DNA of 64,000 nucleotides from Escherichia whittamii (lineage in GTDB: Bacteria; Pseudomonadota; Gammaproteobacteria; Enterobacterales; Enterobacteriaceae): assembly GCF_014836715.1 (NCBI RefSeq), contig NZ_JACSQI010000008.1, positions 1-64,000 on the forward strand, in the 5' to 3' direction. A program made the translations under genes and the position numbers. Under the pieces are notes generated by a model. The model was not told the origin of the DNA and made no database searches. It saw only the letters and a program-made list of their open reading frames with translations. Numbering within the stretch: the first letter of the stretch is position 1; every line of letters begins with the position of its first letter. This document shows positions 9,093-19,072 of this stretch, one piece after another.

Positions 9093-10250
9093 TTACTTCG
9101 ACGCAGTATCTGCGGGGGTATCGGTAGTGGCTTTAACCTGCTCTCCCGGACGCGCTTTTTGCAGGCCGCTGACAATGACCTGATCACCCGCTTTAAGCCC
9201 TTCGCTAATCAGCCATTTATCGCCAATGGCCTGGCTGGCGACAACAGGACGTGCCTCAACCTGGCTTTTATCATTAACAATCAGCACGGTAGCGTCACCA
9301 CGCGGTGTACGGCTAACGCCTTGTTGCGGGATAAGAATGGCGTCAGGTTGTACACCTTCATCAATCCGTGCGCGCACAAACATACCTGGCAGAAGCGTGT
9401 GTTGCGGGTTAGGGAAAACTGCGCGCAGGGTAATGGAACCGGTGCTTTCATCAACGGTCACATCAGAGAATTGCAGAGTGCCTTTCAGGGGATAGGTTTG
9501 ACCGTTTTCCATGACCAGCTCTACGTTGCTGGCGGCGTTTTCCTTATGCAAACTACCTTGCTCTACGGACTGCTTCAGTCTCATGAAGTCGTTGCTGGAT
9601 TGGGTCACATCGACATAGATAGGATCGAGTTGCTGGACAGTCGCCAGTTCGGTCGTTTGCCCGTTAGTGACGAGAGCACCTTCGGTCACCGAAGATTTGC
9701 CGATACGTCCGCTAATTGGCGCAGTCACTTTGGTATAAGCGAGATTGATGCGGGCGCTTTCGACTGTGGCTTTTGCGGCTATGACGGTAGCATCGGCCTG
9801 ACGAGCATCGGCAATGGCCTGGTCGTATTCCTGCTGGCTGATGTATTTCGTACCCACAAGCGGAACATAACGTTTTACCGTCAAATGCGCGATGGAAGCG
9901 GCAGCTTCGCTTTTCGCCAGTTCGCCTTTCGCGCTGTCATAACTTGCTTGATAGGTCGCTGGATCGATCTGGTACAGGGACTGGCCTGCCTGCACATCGC
10001 TGCCTTCAGTGAAATTACGATTCAGTACGATCCCGCTAACCTGCGGGCGAACTTCGGCAATACGGAAAGCATTAGTACGGCCTGGTAATTCAGTTTTAAC
10101 TTCTAACGGAGCCGTATTCACAACATGAACGGTAACCTGCGGTTCACCGACGTGAGCTTTCTCTTCTCCCTTATCGTTACAGCCCGCAATTAACGCTGCG
10201 GAGATCATGATAAAGGAGGGCAGGAGGAAAAACCTGGCATGTTTTGTCAT
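9093..10250 (-). CDS. acrE: Multidrug efflux periplasmic adaptor AcrE
   Basis: This 385-residue membrane-fusion lipoprotein links AcrF to the outer-membrane channel. The signal sequence ends at lipobox LIAGC, with Cys24 as the lipid anchor. A barrel-sandwich/lipoyl region, an alpha-helical hairpin (around residues 95-165) and a beta-barrel domain follow. It is transcribed away from acrS across an AT-rich divergent region. In E. coli acrEF is usually silent under H-NS and AcrS control. Confidence 0.96.
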   Translation of the reverse strand: MTKHARFFLLPSFIMISAALIAGCNDKGEEKAHVGEPQVTVHVVNTAPLEVKTELPGRTNAFRIAEVRPQVSGIVLNRNFTEGSDVQAGQSLYQIDPATYQASYDSAKGELAKSEAAASIAHLTVKRYVPLVGTKYISQQEYDQAIADARQADATVIAAKATVESARINLAYTKVTAPISGRIGKSSVTEGALVTNGQTTELATVQQLDPIYVDVTQSSNDFMRLKQSVEQGSLHKENAASNVELVMENGQTYPLKGTLQFSDVTVDESTGSITLRAVFPNPQHTLLPGMFVRARIDEGVQPDAILIPQQGVSRTPRGDATVLIVNDKSQVEARPVVASQAIGDKWLISEGLKAGDQVIVSGLQKARPGEQVKATTDTPADTASK

Positions 10251-10648
10251 TACTATTCCTCAAAAAACCAAAAGCGCGTTATTAGCCTGAAAAAGGCAAC
10301 GCGTTAACTCGCAGAAATAAAAATACAGTTCTCTATCCTACAAATTATCGTCCGGTGATGTAAGGAATAGTTATGAATACTGGCGTTCCAGGGCACATAA
10401 ACACAAAAAAAGATTAATATTCTAATGTTTTGTTTTGCCGTTAATTGAAATGAGATGAATTACTTTCACTTAAAATGAAATATATATTTGTTAAATGAAT
10501 GCATTATAGCTAAATGATAAGTTTGAGCTATTTGATGATTTATGACAGACAAATTTAGCCTCTCGTATAAATACGCATTAGGTGATAGATTACCCTTCGC
10601 TATTTTCTCACTCCGTGTCGAATATATTTATTTCCTGAATAATTAACA
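10251..10648. promoter_or_regulatory. Divergent acrE-acrS regulatory region (398 bp)
   Basis: This AT-rich intergenic region separates the divergently transcribed acrE and acrS, so it must hold both promoters. The high A+T content and A/T tracts (10421-10510) suit H-NS binding. I could not define an AcrS operator with confidence. I see no gene in it. Confidence 0.6.
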
Positions 10649-11311
10649 ATGGCAAAAAGAACTAAAGCCGAAGCTCTGAAGACCCGGCAAGAACTGATTG
10701 AAACCGCCATCGCCCAGTTTGCGCAGCATGGCGTAAGCAAGACGACGCTCAATGACATCGCCGACGCCGCTAACGTCACGCGTGGCGCTATCTACTGGCA
10801 CTTCGAAAACAAGACCCAACTGTTTAATGAGATGTGGTTGCAACAGCCATCATTGCGGGAGTTAATCCAGGAGCGACTGGCTGCAGGGCCAGGCCATAGC
10901 CCGTACCAGCAATTGCGTGAAAAACTGATTGTTGGCTTGCAATATATTGCCGAAATTCCCCGCCAACAGGCATTACTGCAAATCTTATATCACAAATGTG
11001 AATTTAGTGATGAAATGCTGGCCGAGGCAGTAATACGTGAAAAGATGGGCTTTAATCCACAGATTCTGCGCGAAGTATTGCAAGCATGTCAGCAACAAGG
11101 TTGTGTAGCAAATAACCTCGATTTAGATGTTGTGATGATTATTATTGATGGCGCCTTCAGCGGTATTGTTCAAAACTGGTTAATGAATATGGCGGGTTAC
11201 GATCTTTATAAACAAGCACCCGCATTAGTCGATAATGTATTAAGAATGTTTATCCCAGATGAAAACATAACGAAATTAATTCATAAAACAAATGAATTAG
11301 ATATCGTATAA
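10649..11311 (+). CDS. acrS: TetR-family transcriptional regulator AcrS (EnvR)
   Basis: This 220-residue TetR/AcrR-type repressor has an N-terminal helix-turn-helix (about residues 28-50, containing VSKTTLNDIADAANVTRGAIY) and a C-terminal ligand/dimer domain. It is divergent from acrEF. In E. coli AcrS is reported to repress acrAB and is linked to acrEF. A 3' extension of short AT-rich codons (NITKLIHKTNELDIV) closes the frame. No truncation is seen. Confidence 0.93.
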   Translation: MAKRTKAEALKTRQELIETAIAQFAQHGVSKTTLNDIADAANVTRGAIYWHFENKTQLFNEMWLQQPSLRELIQERLAAGPGHSPYQQLREKLIVGLQYIAEIPRQQALLQILYHKCEFSDEMLAEAVIREKMGFNPQILREVLQACQQQGCVANNLDLDVVMIIIDGAFSGIVQNWLMNMAGYDLYKQAPALVDNVLRMFIPDENITKLIHKTNELDIV

Positions 11312-11313
11312 AG

Positions 11314-11493
11314 TTACATCCTATTGTAAAAATCCAGCTCGTCACAGTTAACCAGTTTTAGCGGATTAACCGAGTTCATATTGCGACATTTGTCTGTTTC
11401 TGTTGCCAGCAGTTCAATCCACTGCATCAGTAAGGTATCAAACAGAAAAACGGAGACAGCGAAAACGACGAGCCACCAATACTTGCGAATCAT
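11314..11493 (-). CDS. yhdU: Small membrane protein YhdU
   Basis: This 59-residue peptide has one hydrophobic N-terminal segment (YWWLVVFAVSVFLFDTLLM) and a polar Cys-containing tail. I start at MIRKYWW rather than an in-frame ATG nine codons upstream, because this gives the length known for E. coli YhdU. It ends 2 nt from the convergent acrS stop codon. Function is unknown. Confidence 0.8.
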   Translation of the reverse strand: MIRKYWWLVVFAVSVFLFDTLLMQWIELLATETDKCRNMNSVNPLKLVNCDELDFYNRM

Positions 11494-11576
11494 TACCTGA
11501 GCCTGTGCATGTTTAACCAAGTCTGGCAGGAAATATACACGAAATGAATAATCTGAAAACCAGGCTTACACTTCCT

Positions 11577-12461
11577 TTACTTTGCAATGAGATCGGGGTC
11601 AACTTCGCTTAACCGGCTTCGTTTTGACAGGTTGCCGGTTTTTCTTTTTTTCACTTTCGCCAGCTCTTCCATGGAGTAATGTGACGCGACATCCAGCCGG
11701 CGTAGTCCTATCTTGATGTACTCGCTGTTAATCTCAATGCCAATGAATTTTCGCCCGGTCGCGACGGCGACGGCACCGGTGGTGAAGCTACCAGCAAACG
11801 GATCGAGAATGACATCGCCAGGGTTAGAAGAGGCGAGAATAATGCGCTTCAGTAAAGCTTCAGGCTTTTGCGTCGGATGGTTTTCATATTCATCCATCAA
11901 ATAACGTACGCGTGGAAAATCCCAGACGTTACCTGGTACTTTTTGATGATTGTAAGGCTGCGGGGGATTTTTGCGGTAATCGATCAACGCGCGCTGCGAT
12001 CCGGTTTTAGCCTCTACCAGAATAGCGTCGCTGTTGAATGTGTAGTTTCTGGCATCTTTCACCATCATCAGGATGGGTTCATACATGGAACCGTAGTGTT
12101 TCTTTGCCTGTACTCCGGAACTGTCATATGACCAGACGATGCGGCTTTTGATGGTAAAAAGCTTGCGGCACTGGAGATCGATAAAGGGCATGTTTTCCGT
12201 GCTGTTCATGATGTACATGCTGCCCTGTTTTTTCAGAACGCGGTGGCACTCTGTAATCACTTCAAATAGCCAGTTAATAAACAGATCTTCTTTCCACGCT
12301 TCGATCAGGCCATCGAAATTTTTGCCGATGTTATAAGGCGGGTCGGCAAAAATTAGATCGACACTTTCTGCGGGTATCTTTTTAAGTTCAGCTAATGCAT
12401 CACCATGGATAATGGTCTTTGTATTGTCGCCAAACCTGGTGGGTTCACATCCTGTTCTCAT
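11577..12461 (-). CDS. yhdJ: DNA adenine methyltransferase YhdJ
   Basis: This 294-residue solitary N6-adenine methyltransferase modifies the second A of ATGCAT in E. coli. The catalytic DPPY motif (in DPPYNIGKNF) is near residue 41. The AdoMet-binding motif DPFAGSFTTG is near the C-terminus, giving the beta-class order. I choose the start MRTGCEPT, which gives the known length, over an ATG 22 codons upstream that would overlap the fis terminator. No cognate restriction enzyme is adjacent. It lies downstream of fis but past a strong terminator. Confidence 0.94.
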   Translation of the reverse strand: MRTGCEPTRFGDNTKTIIHGDALAELKKIPAESVDLIFADPPYNIGKNFDGLIEAWKEDLFINWLFEVITECHRVLKKQGSMYIMNSTENMPFIDLQCRKLFTIKSRIVWSYDSSGVQAKKHYGSMYEPILMMVKDARNYTFNSDAILVEAKTGSQRALIDYRKNPPQPYNHQKVPGNVWDFPRVRYLMDEYENHPTQKPEALLKRIILASSNPGDVILDPFAGSFTTGAVAVATGRKFIGIEINSEYIKIGLRRLDVASHYSMEELAKVKKRKTGNLSKRSRLSEVDPDLIAK

Positions 12462-12485
12462 GGTCACTCCCTTTGTGACACCTAT

Positions 12486-12522
12486 AAAAAAGGCGCTTCC
12501 CCATGCCGAGTAGCGCCTTTTA
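12486..12522 (-). terminator. Terminator of the dusB-fis operon
   Basis: A G+C-rich hairpin (AAGGCGCT... paired with AGCGCCTT) is flanked by A and T runs. It lies about 25 nt past the fis stop and just upstream of the yhdJ start. It should insulate yhdJ from the very strong fis promoter. Confidence 0.88.
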
Positions 12523-12545
12523 ATCAAGCAATTAGCTAACCTGAA

Positions 12546-12842
12546 TTAGTTCATGCCGTACTTTTTCAATTTTTTACGCAGCGTACCACGGTTGATGCCC
12601 ATCATCAGCGCAGCACGGGTCTGGTTACCACGGGTGTATTGCATCACCATGTCCAACAGGGGCTGTTCTACTTCAGCCAGTACCAGCTCATAGAGGTCAT
12701 TAACATCCTGACCGTTCAGTTGAGCAAAATAGTTCTTCAGTGCCTGTTTAACCGAGTCACGCAGGGGTTTTTGGGTTACCTGATCCTGAGAGTTAACGGT
12801 AGAAACGGTCAGTACGTCAGAATTTACGCGTTGTTCGAACAT
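12546..12842 (-). CDS. fis: Nucleoid-associated DNA-bending protein Fis
   Basis: This 98-residue homodimeric protein activates rRNA and tRNA promoters, shapes the nucleoid and assists site-specific inversion and excision. The N-terminal beta-hairpin arm region is followed by a four-helix core. The C-terminal helix-turn-helix (about residues 73-94, [21 protein letters not shown]) is invariant. It lies 25 nt after dusB and shares its promoter. Expression normally peaks at early exponential phase. Confidence 0.98.
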
Positions 12843-12867
12843 AGTTCTGTCAGCTCTTTATTTCTGT

Positions 12868-13833
12868 TTACGCAAAATTTTCGAAGTATGCCTCCAACGC
12901 CTCCAGCTGTTCGCTGGTATCCTCAATGGCGTTGAATGTGCGCCGAAACTGGTCATTTGGAGCGTGTTCCTGGAGATACCAGGAAACGTGTTTACGTGCA
13001 ATTCGGTACCCTTTTGCCGGACCATAAAAGTCATGCAGTTCCCGAACGTGCGCGCAAAGCAAGCGCTTAACCTCTGCCAAAGGCAGCGGGGGCAGCAACT
13101 CCCCAGTGTCCAGATAATGCTGGATTTCCCGAAAGATCCAGGGTCTTCCCTGAGCTGCGCGGCCTATCATCAGAGCATCCGCCCCTGTATAGTCGAGCAC
13201 AGCTCTGGCTTTAAGCGGGTCAGTAATGTCGCCATTCGCGATAACCGGAATGGAAACTTTCTGCTTAACTGCCCGAATACTGTCGTATTCAGCTTCTCCA
13301 TTGAACAAACAGGCGCGTGTACGGCCATGAATGGTCAGAGCCTGAATGCCACAGTCTTCAGCCAGTTGGGCAATCTCTTCGCAGTTACGGTGTTCCGGCG
13401 CCCAACCAGTGCGAATCTTCAGGGTGACAGGAACGTCCACTGCATTGACGACCTCGGTAAGGATCGATTTAACGACATCCGGGTACTGCAAGAGGGCTGA
13501 ACCTGCGAGCTTGCGATTCACTTTTTTAGCCGGGCAACCCATATTGATATCAATAATCTGGGCACCGCTTTCCACGTTAATACGTGCTGCATCCGCCATT
13601 TCTTTCGGATCGCTACCGGCAATTTGCACGGTGCGAATACCGGGTTCATCAATGTGCACCATCCGTAAACGAGATTTGTCGCTTTCCCAAACCTGTGGGT
13701 TAGAAGACATCATCTCGGATACTGTCAATCCGGCTCCCATCTCGTAGCACAACGTCCGAAAAGGTCTGTCTGTAATGCCAGCCATGGGCGCTGCGATCAG
13801 GCGATTTCTGAGCTGATATTGTCCGATGCGCAT
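12868..13833 (-). CDS. dusB: tRNA-dihydrouridine synthase B
   Basis: This 321-residue FMN-dependent enzyme reduces uridine in the tRNA D loop. The TIM-barrel starts with [15 protein letters not shown], which binds the flavin. The catalytic cysteine is in [16 protein letters not shown]. The helical tRNA-binding domain follows after about residue 245. It is the first gene of the dusB-fis operon, whose leader and promoter lie directly upstream. Confidence 0.97.
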   Translation of the reverse strand: MRIGQYQLRNRLIAAPMAGITDRPFRTLCYEMGAGLTVSEMMSSNPQVWESDKSRLRMVHIDEPGIRTVQIAGSDPKEMADAARINVESGAQIIDINMGCPAKKVNRKLAGSALLQYPDVVKSILTEVVNAVDVPVTLKIRTGWAPEHRNCEEIAQLAEDCGIQALTIHGRTRACLFNGEAEYDSIRAVKQKVSIPVIANGDITDPLKARAVLDYTGADALMIGRAAQGRPWIFREIQHYLDTGELLPPLPLAEVKRLLCAHVRELHDFYGPAKGYRIARKHVSWYLQEHAPNDQFRRTFNAIEDTSEQLEALEAYFENFA

Positions 13834-14161
13834 GAGTTAAGAAATGACCATACTGTGACTGCAAGGCGGCGTATATTACGCATTTTTTGCACGAGATGAA
13901 AGGCCAAACTTTGACCAATCCTCTGAGATGGATCAAAGAATTGCATTTAAAATGAACTCAGAGGAATAATTAATCATAAAAATCATCACATTAGAAATAA
14001 CTGATTAAAATTCGCACTCAAAGAAATTTGAGTAAGTTCTCAATTTTTCTTTATGAATGAAAATTTTGGCACGCAAATTTGCCTAAATAATCAGCAAAAT
14101 TACGTGCCTTTTGTGACGTTGCTCGCAGTTTGCTCTACATCACTATGCCGCATTCTGGCGG
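13834..14161. other. Intergenic region between dusB and prmA (328 bp)
   Basis: The dusB-proximal part holds the fis promoter. From about 13930 to 14110 the sequence is AT-rich with A/T tracts, consistent with upstream Fis and IHF binding known for this promoter. I could not assign individual sites. I see no gene and no clear prmA terminator in it. Confidence 0.65.
13873..13901 (-). promoter_or_regulatory. dusB-fis promoter
   Basis: On the minus strand there is a -35 TTTCAT (13896-13901), a 17-nt spacer and a -10 TAATAT (13873-13878). A G+C-rich discriminator (ACGCCGCC) follows directly. This arrangement is the growth-rate- and ppGpp-controlled fis promoter of E. coli. Confidence 0.85.
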
Positions 14162-15043
14162 TTAATTCTTACGACCAGTAATGCGACACCACTCTTCTTT
14201 TTCCACGACCGGGTCCAGAACGAAGCAATCCGCGTAAGCTTCGCAAACGCTCTCTGCCTGGCTTGCCAGAATACCGGAAAGGCCTAACAAACCGCCTGAA
14301 ACCGGCAGGACGCTGATTAACGGTGCCAGTTCACGTAATGGGCCTGCCAGGATATTAGCGACCACCACATCGGCTTTCATCGCTTCTGGCTGATCTTTGG
14401 GTAAGTAGAGTTCCAGACGGTCAGAAACGCCATTACGTTCGGCGTTGTCGCGGCTGGCCTGAATCGCCTGCGGATCGATATCAATACCAATCGCTTTTGC
14501 TGCGCCCAGTTTCAGCGCTGCGATAGCCAGAATGCCGGAACCACAGCCAAAGTCGATCACCGTTTTACCAGTTAAATCGAGGCTGTCGAGCCATTGCAGG
14601 CACAAAGAGGTGGTTGGATGGGTACCCGTACCAAACGCCAGGCCTGGGTCTAACATCACGTTGACGGCGTTTTCGTCTGGCACATCACGCCAGCTTGGGC
14701 AGATCCACAGACGTTCGCCAAAGCGCATTGGGTGGAAATTGTCCATCCATTCGCGCTCCCAGTCTTTGTCTTCCAGTTGTTCGATTTTGTGTGCGAAGCC
14801 CGCGCCGAGCAGTGGATGATTCTCCATAATCGCCACGACTTCATTCATGTCGGTTTCAGCATCGAACAGACCAATCACATCGGTGTCGCCCCACAGGCGC
14901 GTTTCGCCCGGCAGAGGCTCAAACACCGGCGTATCGTGGGTATCCTGAAAAGTAATGGATACGGCACCCGCTTCCATCAGCGCATCGCTAAGATCTTCTG
15001 CGTTCGCGCCAGTGGTGTTCAGTTTCAGTTGGATCCAAGGCAT
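14162..15043 (-). CDS. prmA: Ribosomal protein L11 methyltransferase
   Basis: This 293-residue enzyme trimethylates the N-terminus and lysines of ribosomal protein L11 using AdoMet. It has an N-terminal substrate-binding domain (residues 1-55), a linker, and a Rossmann methyltransferase domain with [14 protein letters not shown] and the NILAGPL motif. It follows panF by 11 nt and is the last gene of yhdT-panF-prmA. Confidence 0.97.
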   Translation of the reverse strand: MPWIQLKLNTTGANAEDLSDALMEAGAVSITFQDTHDTPVFEPLPGETRLWGDTDVIGLFDAETDMNEVVAIMENHPLLGAGFAHKIEQLEDKDWEREWMDNFHPMRFGERLWICPSWRDVPDENAVNVMLDPGLAFGTGTHPTTSLCLQWLDSLDLTGKTVIDFGCGSGILAIAALKLGAAKAIGIDIDPQAIQASRDNAERNGVSDRLELYLPKDQPEAMKADVVVANILAGPLRELAPLISVLPVSGGLLGLSGILASQAESVCEAYADCFVLDPVVEKEEWCRITGRKN

Positions 15044-15054
15044 TGCAAAACTCT

Positions 15055-16506
15055 TTATTTATCAGTGGTCAAAATGGTAGCTTGCGGGACGGAAGTACCG
15101 AAACGGTTTCCGACCAGGAAAGCCAGCAAACTTAGCAGTAACGAGGGCACGATAGGGTGGAAGCCCAGGTACTGAATATTCAGGGTCGCGAGTACGGCAT
15201 ACAGCACACCGCCAACGATCATTGCACTCAGCGCTCCTTTGGCGTTGGCGCGTTCCCAGTAAAGACCCAGCACCAGCGGCCACAGGAAGACAGCCTCCAG
15301 CCCACCGAAGGCCAACAAATTTAGCCAGATGATCATTTCTGGCGGCTTCCAGGCAGCAAGCAGCAGTAACGCGCCGAGGACCAACGTGATCACTGCCGAC
15401 ATCCGCTTCAGACGCGTCTCGTTTTGCATTTGATCCGGACGGATATTCAGATAGAGATCTTTAATGATCGTAGCGGAACTTTGCAGCAATTGGGCGTTGA
15501 TCGTCGACATGATCGCGGCCATCGGTGCAGCAAGGAAGATCCCGGCAGCAAACGGTGGCAGCACTTTTACCATCAATGTCGGGATTACCAAATCCGGTAC
15601 GGTAAGGTCGGGGATCACCGCCCGACCTAAGGCTCCGGCCAGGTGCATACCGAACATCAGGATTGCGACCACAATCGTACCGATGATGATCCCCCGATGT
15701 ACTGCCTTGCTATCTTTATAAGAGATACAGCGTACCGCGGTATGCGGCAGGCCAATAACCCCAAAGCACACCAGCACCCAGAATGAGGTCATAAAGGCAG
15801 GCGACAGAATATCGTCAGCGCCTTGTGGTGTTACCAGTTGCGGATCGATAGTTTGTAGCGTCTCTACCGCATTGCTTAAACCGCCAGCGGCATGTACCAC
15901 ACCAATTAGCAGAACAATGGTGCCAATCAGCATCACCAGCCCTTGCATGGTGTCGTTCAGCACGCTGGCGCGAAAGCCGCCAAAGGCGGTATACAACGCA
16001 ATGCTGATACCGAAAATCAGCAGGCCGGTTTCATAAGGAATACCCGCAGCGGTTTCCAGCAACCGGGCTCCACCGATAAACTGCACTGTCATGGCACCAA
16101 CGAACGCGACCAACAAACTCAAGCTCGCCAGCCATACCAGTAGACGGCTCTGGTAGCGGGCAAACAGCATGTCGTTCAGTGTTACCGCATTGTAGCGGCG
16201 CGCGAGAATCGCGAACTTCTTGCCGAGAATACCGAGCGAAAGCCAGACCGCAGGTAGCTGGATCATCGCCAGTAATACCCAGCCCAGCCCGTATTTATAA
16301 GCAGCACCTGGCCCGCCGATAAACGAGCTGGCGCTGATATAGGTCGCGGTGAGCGTCATCGCCAGCACAATGCCGCCCATGGAGCGGCTGCCGAGGAAAT
16401 ACTCATTGAGGAAGGTGCCCGTGCTCCGTTTACGCATCGCGTAAACCGAAATTCCGAACACCACCACCAGATAGGCGACCAGCGGTAGAATCACTTCAAG
16501 CTGCAT
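15055..16506 (-). CDS. panF: Sodium/pantothenate symporter
   Basis: This 483-residue inner-membrane transporter of the sodium:solute symporter family imports pantothenate for coenzyme A synthesis. It has about 12-13 hydrophobic segments and the family signature around [15 protein letters not shown] start at MQLEVIL rather than two codons earlier, giving the E. coli length. The start lies inside the 3' end of yhdT (11-nt overlap), so the two are translationally coupled. Confidence 0.96.
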   Translation of the reverse strand: MQLEVILPLVAYLVVVFGISVYAMRKRSTGTFLNEYFLGSRSMGGIVLAMTLTATYISASSFIGGPGAAYKYGLGWVLLAMIQLPAVWLSLGILGKKFAILARRYNAVTLNDMLFARYQSRLLVWLASLSLLVAFVGAMTVQFIGGARLLETAAGIPYETGLLIFGISIALYTAFGGFRASVLNDTMQGLVMLIGTIVLLIGVVHAAGGLSNAVETLQTIDPQLVTPQGADDILSPAFMTSFWVLVCFGVIGLPHTAVRCISYKDSKAVHRGIIIGTIVVAILMFGMHLAGALGRAVIPDLTVPDLVIPTLMVKVLPPFAAGIFLAAPMAAIMSTINAQLLQSSATIIKDLYLNIRPDQMQNETRLKRMSAVITLVLGALLLLAAWKPPEMIIWLNLLAFGGLEAVFLWPLVLGLYWERANAKGALSAMIVGGVLYAVLATLNIQYLGFHPIVPSLLLSLLAFLVGNRFGTSVPQATILTTDK

Positions 16507-16738
16507 CGTCATCCTCCAGTGGGATATCGCGATAGATAAATTTCACCATCGCCCAGCACAGTCCAATAAATAGCAGCGGCGTCAGGATGCAGGCCATCTC
16601 AAACCAGCGCGGAAAGCCGGTAAAACCGGGGGCAACGCCTGGTAAGTAAGCGGCTACTAACCATACCGCCAGATACAAAAGGGTCAGCCCCAGCGCCCAG
16701 CGCGCCTCTTTATGGGCCTGAACAAAACGAGTGTCCAT
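16496..16738 (-). CDS. yhdT: Small membrane protein YhdT (DUF997)
   Basis: This 80-residue protein has two hydrophobic helices (about residues 15-33 and 45-66) and an acidic C-terminus. It is always found beside panF, and here it overlaps the start of panF by 11 nt. That suggests it is a small accessory partner of the pantothenate symporter, but its function is unproven. Confidence 0.9.
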   Translation of the reverse strand: MDTRFVQAHKEARWALGLTLLYLAVWLVAAYLPGVAPGFTGFPRWFEMACILTPLLFIGLCWAMVKFIYRDIPLEDDDAA

Positions 16739-16806
16739 TTTTTGTCCCTGATGGGTGAAGAAAGCGGGGATTGTACCTTATGGGGCTTGTCGATCCCCAG
16801 AAATAA

Positions 16807-16831
16807 AAAAGGCCGGAAATTCCGGCCTTTT
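16807..16831 (-). terminator. Terminator of accBC
   Basis: A perfect hairpin (GGCCGGA at 16811-16817 paired with 16821-16827, loop AAT) is flanked by A and T runs. It lies 16 nt after the accC stop codon and separates accBC from yhdT-panF-prmA. Confidence 0.9.
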
Positions 16832-16846
16832 GACGCTTTTGCAGTC

Positions 16847-18196
16847 TTATTTTTCCTGAAGACCGAGTTTTTTCTCCAGATAGTGGATGTTAGTTCCACC
16901 ATGCTGGAAGTTCTCGTCGTTCATGATGCGGATCTGCAGATCAACGTTGGTTTTAATACCGTCGATGATCAGCTCTTGCAATGCATTCTTCATGCGCGCA
17001 ATCGCCACGTCGCGGTTTTCACCGTAGCAAATCAGTTTACCGATCATTGAGTCATAGTACGGCGGCACGGTGTATCCCGCGTAGATATGAGACTCCCAAC
17101 GCACACCAAAACCGCCTGGCGCGTGGAAACGGGTGATTTTGCCCGGGCTTGGCAAGAAGGTATTAGGATCTTCGGCGTTGATACGGCATTCCACCGCATG
17201 ACCGCGAACGTGAACTTCTTCTTGCTTGATAGACAGCGGCTGACCGGCAGCGATACGCAGCTGTTCTTTGATCAGGTCAACACCGGTGATCATTTCAGTA
17301 ACCGGGTGCTCTACCTGAATACGGGTGTTCATTTCGATGAAATAGAACTCGCCGTTTTCGAACAGGAACTCAAACGTACCAGCACCGCGATAGCCGATAT
17401 CAACACACGCTTTAGCACAACGTTCGCCGATGTAGCGACGCAGTTCCGGGGTAATGCCCGGAGCTGGTGCTTCTTCGACCACTTTCTGGTGACGACGCTG
17501 CATGGAGCAGTCACGTTCCGCCAGATAGATAGCGTTGCCCTGGCCATCAGCCAGTACCTGAATCTCGACGTGGCGAGGATTTTCCAGGTATTTCTCCATG
17601 TAAACCATATCGTTGCTGAAAGCAGCTTTCGCTTCCGCACGAGTCATGGAGATAGATTGTGCCAGTTCAGCGTCGCCGCGTACTACGCGCATACCACGAC
17701 CGCCGCCACCACCGGAGGCTTTGATAATCACCGGGTAACCAATGCGTTTAGCAATGGCACGGTTTTTATCCATATCGTCGCCCAGCGGGCCGTCAGAACC
17801 CGGTACGCAAGGAACGCCTGCTTTTTTCATCGCGGCGATTGCCGACACTTTGTCGCCCATCAGGCGAATGGTGTCAGCTTTCGGGCCGATGAAGATAAAG
17901 CCGGAGCGTTCAACCTGCTCGGCAAAATTGGCGTTCTCGGAGAGGAAGCCGTAACCCGGATGGATTGCTACTGCGCCGGTGATTTCAGCGGCGCTGATGA
18001 TTGCCGGGATGTTCAGATAACTTTTTACTGACGGAGCAGGGCCGATACAGACCGTTTCATCTGCCAGTAATACGTGTTTTAGATCGCGATCCGCGCTGGA
18101 GTGCACAGCGACAGTCTTGATGCCCAGTTCTTTACAGGCACGAAGAATACGCAATGCAATCTCGCCGCGGTTGGCAATAACAATTTTATCCAGCAT
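16847..18196 (-). CDS. accC: Biotin carboxylase subunit of acetyl-CoA carboxylase
   Basis: This 449-residue ATP-grasp enzyme carboxylates biotin on AccB, the first step of fatty acid synthesis. The N-terminal biotin carboxylase domain starts [16 protein letters not shown]. The glycine-rich ATP loop GGGGRGMR is near residues 163-170, and the bicarbonate/biotin site is in [17 protein letters not shown] use MLDKIV as start rather than a longer frame that runs into accB. It follows accB by 10 nt. Confidence 0.98.
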   Translation of the reverse strand: MLDKIVIANRGEIALRILRACKELGIKTVAVHSSADRDLKHVLLADETVCIGPAPSVKSYLNIPAIISAAEITGAVAIHPGYGFLSENANFAEQVERSGFIFIGPKADTIRLMGDKVSAIAAMKKAGVPCVPGSDGPLGDDMDKNRAIAKRIGYPVIIKASGGGGGRGMRVVRGDAELAQSISMTRAEAKAAFSNDMVYMEKYLENPRHVEIQVLADGQGNAIYLAERDCSMQRRHQKVVEEAPAPGITPELRRYIGERCAKACVDIGYRGAGTFEFLFENGEFYFIEMNTRIQVEHPVTEMITGVDLIKEQLRIAAGQPLSIKQEEVHVRGHAVECRINAEDPNTFLPSPGKITRFHAPGGFGVRWESHIYAGYTVPPYYDSMIGKLICYGENRDVAIARMKNALQELIIDGIKTNVDLQIRIMNDENFQHGGTNIHYLEKKLGLQEK

Positions 18197-18206
18197 GTTC
18201 GCCTCG

Positions 18207-18677
18207 TTACTCGATGACGACCAGCGGCTCGTCAAATTCTACCGGTTGTCCACTTTCGACCAGAATTGCTTTCACAGTACCGGATTTGTCTGCTTCGATC
18301 TGGTTCATCATTTTCATGGCTTCAACGATGCACAGGGTATCGCCCACGTTCACTTTCTGACCCACTTCGATGAACGCTTTCGCGTCCGGGCTTGGGGTGC
18401 GGTAGAAAGTACCAACCATTGGGGAACGTACGATGTGACCACTGATTTCCGCTGCTGCTGGCGCTTCCATGGAAGGAACGGTCGCCGGAGCGGCTGCGTT
18501 AGATTGAGCTGGCTGCTGCATCATTGGTGCAGCGTAAGCTTGTTGCATCATCGGGAAACTTGCGGCAGGTGCTGCACGGCTGATGCGTACTGACTCTTCG
18601 CCTTCAGAAATTTCCAGTTCAGAGATGCCTGATTCTTCAACCAGCTCGATCAGTTTTTTAATCTTACGAATATCCAT
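18207..18677 (-). CDS. accB: Biotin carboxyl carrier protein of acetyl-CoA carboxylase
   Basis: This 156-residue protein carries covalent biotin on Lys122 in the motif EAMKMMN. The N-terminal 30 residues, in E. coli, act in autoregulation. A mobile linker rich in Ala, Pro, Gln and Met (about 34-75) precedes the biotinyl domain (80-156). It forms an operon with accC. A long leader lies upstream. Confidence 0.98.
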
Positions 18678-19072
18678 GAGTGGGTTCCGTACTCTTTGTT
18701 TAGTGTGATTGTGACAGGCGTTTCACCGCCGTCTGTAAAGCGTATGCCCCGACAGCTGTATGCATAGCGGTAAATTTCAGCAGGCCGGGACGCCGGTCTA
18801 TTTTGCCCCAGAGTGTCAATGTGAGACTTGACGGACATTGTGCAGCGATCTGCTGCTATCCTCCGGCAAAAAACAAAATATACCTTCGTTGCGCCATTGT
18901 CACCTTTTCAGCAGCTTAAAAACTGCCTAAGGGAGAACGAGGTCGCACATTATAACGATTTCGTAGCAAATGGCAGCTAAATACTGGTCTTATCAGGGAA
19001 GATAATCAACAGCTAACATGTAAATAACTTTCAACGTCGCGTAATTTGCAATAAGCCGCACAGTTCACGAAA
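18678..19072 (-). promoter_or_regulatory. accB leader and promoter region (395 bp)
   Basis: This gap between msrQ and accB holds a consensus -10 TATAAT on the minus strand at 18949-18954, with a weak -35 (CTGCCA, 18971-18976). The predicted 5' leader is about 265 nt. E. coli accBC is known for a distant promoter and a long leader used in AccB-dependent autoregulation. A 62-codon open frame inside the leader lacks homology and a convincing ribosome site, so I do not call it. Confidence 0.55.

Noticed and set aside
9075-10088. 337-codon plus-strand open frame opposite acrE
   Set aside because: It is fully antisense to acrE, a clear family member with correct length. It has no recognisable domain.
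10499-10504. ATGCAT sites (YhdJ targets) clustered in regulatory regions, such as here, 18760-18765, 40420-40425 and 40473-40478
   Set aside because: ATGCAT also occurs within several coding regions (for example in yhdZ, accC, msrP and gltB), so I see no clear regional preference without a count against expectation.
17087-18031. 314-codon plus-strand open frame opposite accC
   Set aside because: It is antisense to the essential, highly conserved accC. The composition (His, Phe, Arg rich) is typical of a mirror frame.
18650-18838. 62-codon minus-strand open frame in the accB leader
   Set aside because: It overlaps the accB start region out of frame and has no convincing ribosome site. I cannot exclude a leader peptide, but nothing supports it.
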